From assembly GCA_963920635.1 (NCBI GenBank), contig OY987299.1:119599373-119663372 (forward strand): 64,000 nt of DNA. Reading direction: 5' to 3'. The translations under genes and the position numbers were made by a program. Within the stretch, counting starts at the first letter, position 1. Each line of letters begins with the position of its first letter. The stretch comes from Pseudeuparius sepicola. Its lineage: Eukaryota; Arthropoda; Insecta; Coleoptera; Anthribidae. Below are positions 37,301 to 49,300 of the stretch, piece after piece. Below the pieces are notes generated by a model, which made no database searches, had not been told where the DNA came from, and worked only from the letters and a program-made list of their open reading frames with translations.

Positions 37301-40300
37301 CATTTTCGCATTTTTTATTCATCCCGCTGTATAATTTTTATTGTTGAATTATCATTTATTAAATGACTCTTCAATTGTATCTTTACTAAAATAGCGTGAT
37401 GAATAAAAAATGCGAAAGTGTAATATTTTTCCTTTGAGTTGAATGAGGCTGTGAATTCATATTTGACATTGCTTTGGGATTGCTTAGTGTCATTCTGCTG
37501 TAGTTCTAAAAATAAGGGTACTTTACTCTTGAGGAATTTTCATATTTTTCCCTGTATACGAATAGAAATTTCAAAATTTTTACGGGTAGATTTTGAGTTT
37601 AAGCACCAGCGCCAACTTTTATTACGAATATTTTTTTGAGAAACTTCAAATAAAGAAATTTCCCATTTGTGTCCAACTTTCTGGCAGACACTGTATATGA
37701 AGGGCAAGGAAAACAAATGGTCTCAATTTTTTTATTGGTAGTCCCAAGGGAGTGTATCTCATAGGCGGTGGTATTTGGATGCGGTAATTATTTCATGGCC
37801 TGCTATGATTTTTAAAATAGCTAATTTTCAAGAAACCCCATTAGGGATTTTTTTACGACAAAACGTTATTAAGAAAACTTGTTCAGAATGAAAAACTGAG
37901 TGAATTCGCAAAATTTCAATTTGATTTTTAGATTTATCTCCAACTTTTTTCCTTTCTGGAGCTTTCACGTCAAAATTTTATTTTTTCACGATAATCAAGT
38001 TTCCTTAATAATATTTTGACGTAAAAGCTCCAGAAAGGACACATTTCTAAGAAAAAAGTGGAAGAAAAAGACGAAGAAGCTAAAATCAAAGTAGGCCCAG
38101 ACTTTTGAAATTTTGCAAATCTACTCGGTTTTTTAATCTGAACAAGTTTTCATAAAAACATTTTGTCGTAAAAAATCCTTAATAAGGTTTCTTGAAAATT
38201 TGCTATTTTATAAAATCCTAGCAGGCCATGAAATAATTACCCCATCCAAATAACACCGCCTACGAGATACTCTCCCTTGGGACTACCAATAAAAAAATAG
38301 AGACCATTTGTTATCCTTGCCCTTCATATATTTCTGAGGTGTCCAGTATCAAATTGGAACACACTGTATATCGACATCAAAGTATTTCTTTCTAAATATC
38401 TTGTAAAGGATTAGGTTTTGAAACAATAATTAATAATAAGGACTATGCTGAAGTGGTATCAGAATATTTTTGGCCGCAACTATTCATACGATTGCATTTA
38501 TAAAACAGTATAAAAAAATATAAGAAACATATAAAGATAGAGTTTTTTGTGATCAGAAATAAAGGCAGATTTTTTGTAGTATAGCAGGAAAACGATAATC
38601 CGTGAAATAATTACATTAGAAGACACACGATATTTTTTGTTATTTTTATCTTGGCATTGCAGGTTAAAATTTGAAAGTTCCATACTTGGAATAACAAGTA
38701 GAAAGTTCACATAGCCAGCAACCATGAATTGCTACCCTCTAACCCCCTAGTAGTTGAAGCAAACCAGTCTCTTAACTGTAATATCTTACTAATAATCGGA
38801 CTCTTGAAAGTAATTCAACATAGCCGGTGGAGCCCGTATAAAAATCTCATAAACCGAGATAATTCTAATACGAAACATCAAATAGAAAGGAATAAAAGAA
38901 TACTACTTACCATGGTAATCCCATCACGGTACAGATCTGTATCAATATCGCCAGCACGAACAAATCCAGGTGATACCCGCATCCCTTCTTTAACTTATAT
39001 TCCTTTCTGTTCACTATAACACTAGTAATCTGCTGATCCATGAAGATTAAAATGGTACCCAGTAACGCGGGCGGAAGTGCCACTATTATCGAGTAAAACG
39101 GGTTCCCGTTGAATGGAGGAATTATCCACCCCCTGGTAGGTAGGGTCGGCTTGAATTCGTGAGGTACTTCTAGTTTTGGTGTCGCGATTCCAACTTTGAA
39201 ATCTAGCATGGTCATGGATAGGATCGCTATGATGACGGCGAAGTCGCTGATGAATTGGCGCACCTGTAATGAAAAAAAAAACATGGAAATATTGGTAACG
39301 CATTCAAAGCCGGAAATTTTTTTGTGGCGAAAAAGATCCATTTAATTTGTAATTAGGTATTTCGTGACAGAAACCTCAAGCAAACTGATTAAAGAGCAAC
39401 TTTTTTAACTTGCCAGGAAAATTCATAAAAGCCTAGCATTAAAAGAACGAAACTTTGACGTTAACTCAAAAGATAACTTCAAACAAGAATAAATCTTCCT
39501 CATTTCTCAAAGATATAGGCAACTTCATTATATACATTATATATTTCTTATCTATGGTCAAGTCAGAGTGAAATGATAGAATGACAATTATTGTCAAGTC
39601 AAAGTGTCATGACAACAGTACAAATAACCCAACCACCTGTCTGATATTGTACCCTGTGTTCTATCTAATTTTCTTTACCAACTGGTAATAATATTTTTTT
39701 CTACAAGCGTGCGGAACAATACACTTTTCCGCACGCATTTTAGTTTAGAAAGTGTCACTTTTCCGCACTACTTGTCCGCACTAGTGCGGAAAAGTGACAC
39801 TTTCTAAACTAAAATGCGTGCGGAAAAGTAAATGCGTGCGGAAAAGTGTATACTTTTCCGAAAAGTGTATACTTTTCCGCACGCTTGTAGAAAAAATAGT
39901 GTTCCTAACTCTTGCGGAAAGTGTCTTTTCCACACTCGATTTCTTGGCTGAACTCCGCTACGCGTCGTTCAGCCAACTGCAATCGCGTGCAGAAAAGTGG
40001 CACTTTCCGCACTTGTTAGGAAACATAATATACTGAATTCCACTGAACATTCAGCAACACAATTATTGTGCATATTTCTTAGAATAAATGACGATTCCTT
40101 AATTTTTAGCCTATTTCCTACTTCTTATTTTGAGTAGCATCGATCTTAACGTATTTTTGGTTTTAATCACTGTTATGATATTAAAAAGATTGCCTATGCG
40201 TTTTTACTTATCTGATAGTCCAGGAATAAAAAGATTAATTAGCTTTATTTATCAATTTCTCTTATTCTATAAGCGTTGGAACGCTATAAGCTTTGTTGTT

Positions 40301-43300
40301 TTGTTGGCAATCCTGAAAAACTTGCTTCACAAATTCAACAGGATAACTGTTCTTCTTTATATGTTTAATTTCCCCTTCAAATTTTGTGTTATTAAAACAA
40401 ATCATCTTAGCCCTCTCATATTATAAGCATGGTGAATTTATTGAATTTACAATAGAGCGAAGGGGAATGTTATTTGTGTATTTTGGGTAAACCTTATAAA
40501 TGTGTAGGTTTTGAATGATGCTGAGTTAAAAGTGTCCTTTGTTTTGTGTTATTTGTTTGCTGTATTTAAACAGTGTTTTGTATATTCTAGTTTCTGTTGA
40601 AGTATTTGTTCATCCTCGTGTAAGTTCCTTTATTTAATTAATCATTTAATTTATTATCATACATCATACACAGTTTCTCTAAAATACCAGTTGCATTTCC
40701 CTTATTTGCTGGTAATATTTTAATAATTATATCTGATTTAAATGATCTAATTGCTGCTTTTTCTTCCTTTGAAATATTTGACTTTGGTTTAAACCCTTTT
40801 TCTAAAATTATTTTTGACCTTACTCTAAATTCTTGAAATAGTTTCTAGTAGAGGAAACAGCTCAGGCATTACCTGAGAATTTTGCGAGATAGTTCCCCCA
40901 ACCAATTCTCAAAGAAGTAGGAAATAGGCGAAACATTAAGAATCGGCATTTATTCTAGGAAATACGGACAAAGGTTATTTGTTCTGTTGTCGTGACATTT
41001 TGATTTGACATTTGTCATTCTATCATTTCACTTTGACTTGGCTATTATAGGTATCTTTAAGGAATGAGGAAGATTTATTCTCCGATAGCTCGGAAAAAAA
41101 GGTGTAGAAGTAATTTTTCGAGTTAACGTTCAAAGTTTCGTTCTTTTAATGTTAGGCATTTATGAATTTTCCTGGAAAGTTGAAAAAGTTGCCTTTTAAT
41201 GAGTTTGATTCAGGTTTCAGGTTCGAAAAAATCCAATTAGAAATAAAATGGATCCGTGTTTTTATGTTTGTAGTTGATTTCCAACAGGGTACCTATACTG
41301 TTCACCCCGACCCCCCCTATTATTTCTCTCATTTTTGAACGAAATTGAAAAAAAAAATTATATAAAAGTTTCACGATAATTGTCGGGCTTTAGAAAGGTA
41401 GACTTGGGGATTATACAGGGTGTATCGTAAAAGTGGACCAACATATATTTTGTTTCTAATATTTGCGGATATTTTGATAGAGCTAAATTTAGCAAGATAT
41501 GTTACATTTACAAAAAAATCATTTGGAAGATCGCAGTATAAAGCCATGAAATTAAGGCGTGTTTTTGATAGTTAAGTATGCTATCACAGAAAATGAATTA
41601 TTTTAGTGATAGTTCCAATAATTTGTTGACGATCCTTTGGGGTTTTCGTGGGTTGAGGTTGCAAAACTTGTAATAGAAGAATTAAACGATGAAAATAACT
41701 TACTTGTAAAGTTGATCGTAGTTATATTAGCCATCCATTCCGAAGATATTACTTGAGATTACGGGGTTAACATTCTTGGAATGAGTAGCGTAATATACAG
41801 TCCGACACACGAGAGAAGTCCAATGAAAAACTCAATCTAATTGCCCACGCCCACATTAATAATATACGGATGGCGCTTAGACTGAGTTTTTCATTGGGCT
41901 TCTCTCGTGTGTCGGACTGTACCTAATATATTTTAAATTATAAAATTGCAAAAGCATTACAACAAATCTATGCAGTGTCTATTATGTGTCTACTATTATT
42001 TTATGCAAAAATGTAATAGTGCTTTGAGCATGGCTGGCTGCGATTGGATTTAAATTGCATAATAGGTAAATTAATTTGTTTTTAATCGGAGGATTCAAAA
42101 TTTTCAAGAAAAAAGCCATTTTCGGAAGCGATGTTGATAAAGGAGATATTTATTTGTTCTTCCATTAACTCCTCTAAATAAATAATTTCTGTATTTTTGC
42201 AAAAAATCAGTTTTTTGGTGACTTTTCGTTTGTCGTCGGAAGAAACTGCATCAGAGCAGCTTTTGGACCATGGATTTATCTTGGAAATTACCGAGAAAAT
42301 CGAGATTATCACGACATACCTCGAGAGTGATTAATATTCGAATCGAGTGATCTGTATCGACCAGAGCACTTAACGTAAAACTAAATAAAGTACTAATGGC
42401 TAATAGCATCCCCAAGCGGCCTGAAGCTACGGGTTTATCGGCCAGATCCAGACGTCTGAGTCTTTTTTTCGGTGTTCCCGAAGCTGGGGCGTTCAACTCC
42501 AAGAGCGGGACGAGCAGCGCATATTTAAGTACTGTTCATGTTTATGTTCTGACTGTATATTGAAAGGGAAACATTTACTTGTCGTTATGTGGTTAGAGGG
42601 TTCCCTCGAGCAGAAAACCGCCGGGTTGTAATTTGAGTTTTCCATTAAATAAATATATTCGGGCAAATTCTAGAGTCAGCGTATACAAACAAATATCATA
42701 AGGGCAAGTTGGAACACTTTAACGTTTCGAGCTTTGCACAAACATAACATTAATCAGGTTGTTTGCCATAAAGGAAAACAAGTTTGTCTTCTGCAATTAA
42801 TTGCCAAGCATTTCAACTCCCGACTGTAATAATTTTCAGGCCGTTTACATAAATACTAGTAAATTAATTCATTTTAAAATATACATATTCCCACTAAAGT
42901 ATTCCCCTTCAAGTGCCTATTAAAAAGTTTCTTTGGATGAAAAACCCTGAAAAAGTTTCATTTCATGTATCTAAAGAACTTGAAAGTACACCTATTAAAC
43001 TTTGAATTTCCATTCTTACCTTTGATGGGAAAAACAGGGCGTTCTTGAAGTCCTTGAGGTAAACCGAAATGAGGAAAGTTCCAAGAAATAGCAATATCGA
43101 CATCAGGAATACGTCCGGGGCCTGAGGAGGGGCAAAACACCCGTTTCCTTCGAGAGTTCCGTTCAAGTCCTGGAAATAATATAATTACAATTATTGTCTA
43201 TATTGGAGACATACAGGGTGGCCCATTGGAAATGGAGGCACCCCCGTATTTTTTTTATTTTTCATCCGATTTCAGCTGGTTTTTTGTCTGTAGATAGATG

Positions 43301-46300
43301 GCAAAAAAAATCTGCTTTGGTGCAAAATTTCAGGTCTTAATCTCAATTTTAAAGGGCTACTCTGATTTTTTTTTCTAGTAAAAAATGACGAAAACATTTA
43401 ACGATTTTTTATTTAAAATCTGACACCTCAGCATTACTCAGGACATCCCAAAACCCCCACATAAAAAAAATTGAACAAAAAATATACAAAGAATTATAAT
43501 ATACAGGCTTCCAAAATGAGCGCAATGGGAATTTTAAAGGCATCTGGCATGTCCAGTGTGTCGTGGAATCCCCTCAAAACAGTTGAATGATCAACAGGAC
43601 TAATCAAAGTGTTGGTGTGCAAAGATTCAATACAAACATGTACAGGGTATTTTTCTCTCGGCCATCTCAAAATGCTGAATTTTTATAAAACTTTATACAA
43701 GAGTGCTTGGAATTATTGAAAAAACATTAATAAACGCAAAAGAAATTTATTCCTTTGGAAAATGCCAACCAACAATTAAAAAACAATTTAAATTATTGGA
43801 CCTTTCTTAATAAAATCACTGTCTAAAATGATACCAGCCACCTTAACTCATATGGACTTACTTACTCTCAGGCTTCTGTATTTTTAGTGTCTGGGGCGGT
43901 TTTGATATACTCGATTTTTGACCCAAAAAAATTCAGTATTTTGAGACAGCACAGAGAAAGACACTCTGTATATTTTATATTGGATTTTTATACACCAACA
44001 CTTTGAGTATTCCTGTTGACCATTCAACTGTTTTAAGGGGATTCCATGGCACACTTGACTTGCCAGATGTCTTTAAAATTCCTATTTTGCTCAACTTTGA
44101 CAACACGCAGAAAGGAAGTAGGTAGGTACCTACAGTGTGACCCATTTGTTTTGGGGTCAGTCTGTAAAAAGTGTATCAATCGTGCGATTTGGCTGATTTT
44201 TTTTTTTAAATTGTAGAGCTCGATGAACTGCACATTTTGAACAAAAATTGCCTGGTTCGCATAAAATCCAAAGCCTACTATGACCGTTTTTATGAGCAAA
44301 ATTTTAAGAAACCATATTAGCGTTTTTTTTTGAAAAAATCTGTGTGCGCCAATGGATTAAGCACCCCTCGAAATGGGTATGTACAAAATTTCATCAAAAT
44401 ATTTCAAGTAATAACGATTTTGTAGAAAAATTAAAAATGCAGCCAAGGTACGTCTTTATTTTCAAAAATTCAAAGTTGGCCATGGAAAATAATTGAATTG
44501 TAATAATACAACCTTATGCTTATAAACACAAAACATAAAAACAATTAAAATTATAAAATTTTTGTAACTTCTACCAAGCCTCCATTTTCTACAATGCATT
44601 TGTCGTTCCTCTTGCGTACATTCAAAATTACATTTCGTATTTGCTGTGGAGTAATTTCCTCACAACTACGGTTTATCCTAGCTTGCAGTTCTTGTAAATT
44701 ATGGGGTCTTGACTTATAAACATTTTGCTTAAGTGTACCCCAAAGAAAAAAATCTAAAGGAGTTAAGTCCGGAGATCTCGGTGGCCACTCACAGAAAGGA
44801 CTATTTCGCCCTATCCAACAGTTTTCAAAATTATTATCTAGCCAGTTTCTGATTAAACGAGCATTATGAATAGGACTGCCATCTAACTGTAACTTTAAAT
44901 TTAAACGGTATCTTAATGGTAACTCATCTAAAGCATTTCTAAATTCAATTTCTAGAAAATTCAAGAAGCCAGCCGCATTCAAATTCCCTTCAAAGAAAAA
45001 TGGGCCAATTATTCTGTCGCGTAGTATTCCACACCAAACGTTAATTTTTTGTGAATATTGTCTCCTTGCATTTATTATAAACTCTGGATTTTCAGCTGAC
45101 CAGTGACGGCAGTTTTGACTTGATACTACACCATTTGTAGTAAACGTGGCTTCGTCGGTGAATAAAATTTCATTTAAAAAGTTGCCATTATGGAGATATT
45201 CACCTTGCAGCCAATAGCAAAATTCTAATCTTCTCTCCTCATCTCCTGGTTCCAGGGTGTGCAAAAATTTTGGCTTAAACGGTTTTATTTTGTTTTGTCT
45301 CAAACATCTCCTTATACTCTCTCTGGGTATATGAAGGTCTAAACTAGCCGTTCGAACACTATTTCGAGGATTGTCACTAAAGTATTGCAGAATTTGATTG
45401 TTATTTTCAACAAGTCCACGGCGTCCATTTTGCCTAGTTTTTAATAAATTTTTAGAAATCGATCCAGTTTCATCAAAAATATTGTTTATACGTTGTACAG
45501 TACTTCGACTCAGGTGTCTATTGTTAAATTCGGCCGCAGCTTCTGCTGCCGAGCGCTCGTTGTCGCCCACGAGTCGAACAATTTCTATTTTGTCTCTTAT
45601 GCTTAAATATTCCATAATTATGATAATTAATTGTATTGAGCACAAACAATTTCTGAACTCAATTTAGACAGTTTGACACTTAATAAAAGTAAACAATTCA
45701 ATTATTTTCCATGGCCAACTTTGAATTTTTGAAAATAAAGACGTACCTTGGCTGCATTTTTAATTTTTCTACAAAATCGTTATTACTTGAAATATTTTGA
45801 TGAAATTTTGTACATACCCATTTCGAGGGGTGCTCAATCCATTGGCGCACACAGATTTTTTCAAAAAAAAAACGCTAATATGTTTTCTTAAAATTTTGCT
45901 CATAAAAACGGTCATAGTAGGCTTTGGATTTTATGCGAACCAGGCAATTTTTGTTCAAAATGTGCAGTTCATCGAGCTCTACAATTTAAAAAAAAAATCA
46001 GCCAAATCGCACGATTGATACACTTTTTACAGACTGACCCCAAAACAAATGGGTCACACTGTATATATTTTTTGTTCAAATTTGGTATGTGGGGGTTTTA
46101 GGGTGTTCCGATTAACACTGAGGTGTCAGATCTTAAATAAAAAAATCGCTAAATGGTGTTCGTCATTTTTTACTAGACAAAAATTCGTAGTAAAAAAAAG
46201 TTTTTTGTGACATACCTTTAGAAAAAAAACCCCTTCTAAAATAGGATGAAAAATAAAAACTTTACGGGGGTGCTTCCATTTTAAATGGGCACCTTTGTAT

Positions 46301-49300
46301 CTGAAGAAAAATATAAGGTGGTTTAAAGTGTTAAATGAGCCACCTATAAATGTATAATACTGAACTACGTTTCCCTAACTTGAACTCTTGTCTAGTAGGT
46401 AATAGATAGACAAGGCTTAAACCACTCTCAAACTCAAATAAAAAATATGTTTATATGTAATATATTTACTAATAACAATTCCTATTAACCATATCGTCTT
46501 TAGTTCAAATTAACTTTAAAATTGAAGATTGACCGTATTTTCTACTTTAAACTGTGTATATTATTTAAATTTGTTTCACATAGGTTTTTGGGAATGCCAA
46601 AAACGCTGGTGTTGGTATACTGGTAATCAGAATGTAAAGTTAGGGGAGGGGCTAATTATTTTAACGTAATATTTACGGCAAAACTATTGTTTTAAAATAA
46701 ATTTTATTTAGAAATAAATACTACGCGACAGTTCTTTGGGGGGGGGGGGGGGGGGGGCTAAAGCCACTGGTAGCATCTAATTTTTTTCTCACTGGTAACC
46801 TTTCTACATTTAGCGGAAAATGTATGAACAAAATCAATCAATCAAACCTAGTGAAATTAGCTGGTATAAAAAATAAAAACAAGTTGGTTAGCTACATCAG
46901 CACTTTTCAGGTTTTCTTGACTTTGCACTTCACACTGCAGTTGTCTCTGCGGGCCCTCATAATCTTAGTTATATCTTATATCTATAAATAAGTATGGAAA
47001 AAACATGCAAATATGCACAAAAATATAGTTTTTCCAGAAATATGCAATGTTTTGCGAAATTGAATAAAATATGCAAAAATGCATATATATGCAATTTGCA
47101 TATATTCCGCTCTTTAGTTATTAGTGTTATTACAATAAGTGTGTGAAATGGCCTCCATTTTCTCGAATACAAAAATACTAATTATTTTTTCAAATGAAAA
47201 TACCATTAGCATAGGTCATATACAGAGTGTCTCACTTAAACAACCTTATAACTTCTTTAATTTTTAACCGACCAGAACGAAATTTTTACCAAAGATAGAT
47301 GGAATTGTTGCCTACTTATTTCCATAATGGGCTTTTTTTTTCAAAAAATGTACTAAAAAAAGTTGTTCAGAATCGATCCAGAACCCTAAGTCCAAAATTT
47401 TGTCAAAATAAAAAAATATTAAATAAAAACAAATTAAGTAAAATTTCAAAAAAAATTGTTTTGTAGCTTTTAATTTTATTTTGAAATTATTACTTTTTGA
47501 AAAGAACTAGCCTTCAAAGCTTCCATGGCACACTTTTCTAAACGCAGAAAATTCTTAAAATCCTAATTTTGGACTCAGGGTCCTGGATCGATTCTGAAGA
47601 ACTCCTTTGGTAAATGTTTTTGAAAAAAAAAAGATTTTCGGATTTTTAGCCTCGATTGTGACATCGCAGGTGGCTTTGACTTTGGAGTAGGAAACACATT
47701 TTTTGGAAATAATTAGGCCACAATGCTATCTACCTTTGGTAAAAATTTCGTTCTGGTCGGTTAAAAATTAAAGAAGTTATAAGGTTGCTTCACTCTTAAG
47801 TGAGACAATCTGTAGGTCTAATAGTTCTAAAAGTTTCCCTATTTGGAATTTTTCTCACAATTTTTGGAAAGGGTACTTTTTTTGCAATAATTTTTAACAA
47901 GACCCAGTATATTGGGTTTGACCATATTCGAATTCCTCGGAAAATTCTACACAACTTTGGTTTTTGAATCATCAATTTATTTTTAGAATTACCGAGAAAT
48001 CGGGTTTATCACATTGACTGGGACACCCTGTAGGTGTAGGTACTAGTTGTTTGAATAAATATTATCCACATGTAATTTAATTAAGCAATCGAATTAAAAC
48101 GCAATAATTTTTACAAGAAATGCAAATAAACAGTTTGTATTAATAGGGACTCCATAACTTAGTTGTACTCTATTGCAATTTTTTAGAAAACGTGCATTTT
48201 CGCAATTTTAGCCAGAGTACCTCTTTTGTGCACGCAATAAAAATTTACATCATAAATTATGTAACAGCCAGCGCCCCCGACATTATACTTTAAAATTGAT
48301 GCCACCAGAGTATTCGGTATCCCCAAAAATCCCAGTTTACTAAATTTAAATAACGTAGCGAGTATAATGTAGAAGATACGGTCAATATTCAATTTTAAAA
48401 AGAAAACTCGGACGCTCTGTATTTAAGAAACTAAAGACGATAGAAACATGGTCAGTAGGCATTTTATTTTTATTTTAGCAGTTATGTACGCTCCAGAGTT
48501 ATGCTAGATTTTCTGAAACACTCTGTACATATATGGAATTTGTTGTGGTTATGGTTCCAATCCAGGAACTCTAGTGTAGAACGTGAGCTGTAGCACCCTT
48601 GTGCAGATTCAGACTTTTCCGTGTGAGAGTACAAAGGAAAGTATACCTAGGTAATTATTATTTAGTTAAACAGAATGGTTCTATTCAAAATGGGACGCTT
48701 GAAGTACCTTGTTTGTGTTATTTATAATTCACAGACCTACGTAACCTTCCACAGGTAAGTTAGAGGTCACAATGAGTTCAGATACGTAAACGTCTAAAAA
48801 AGAAACATTATATTTTATTGTCTTGTAGATAGATTTCAATTCAGAATCCATACTACTTATTGTCAGTACTCAGAAAAACAAGCAAAATCGAATTCGAATG
48901 AGAAAATTTCTTAAAAATTCTTGTGGTAATCACTTAAGTTTGATTTCGTATACCTACTTATTTTATATCTTAGCTACGACTTTGAGCTTGAAATCTGTGA
49001 ATTTAATATGTACAATGATTTTCATATAATAAAAGATATTATTTGCTTGAAATACTAAAAACCCCAAAAACAAATAATATCCGTACATTTTCGTCTCGTG
49101 CAGAAGCTCAAAACCAATAGGTCCGATTTTATACAAATGATAGTGGTGAGCAATGAACACTTACCAGACACGTTGATGTGTTGAGGGCAGTCCAACTGTT
49201 GATTTCCGGATGTTCTATTTGAACGGAATCGTTTACGACACAAGTACAGTCTAATGTTAAGTTTGAGAACCCTGTTGTGTGTATAGGATATTTTTTTCCA

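Larger units (their letters stand above)
43214..46297. mobile_element. TA-flanked element, CAGGGTGGCCCATT ends (family C), host of mariner-like copy 2
   Basis: Left CAGGGTGGCCCATTGGAAAT and right TTTTAAATGGGCACCTTTG inverted, TA outside (43212-43213, 46298-46299). Interrupted by 44135-46061. A partial copy with the same right end is at 56525-57143. Confidence 0.75.
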
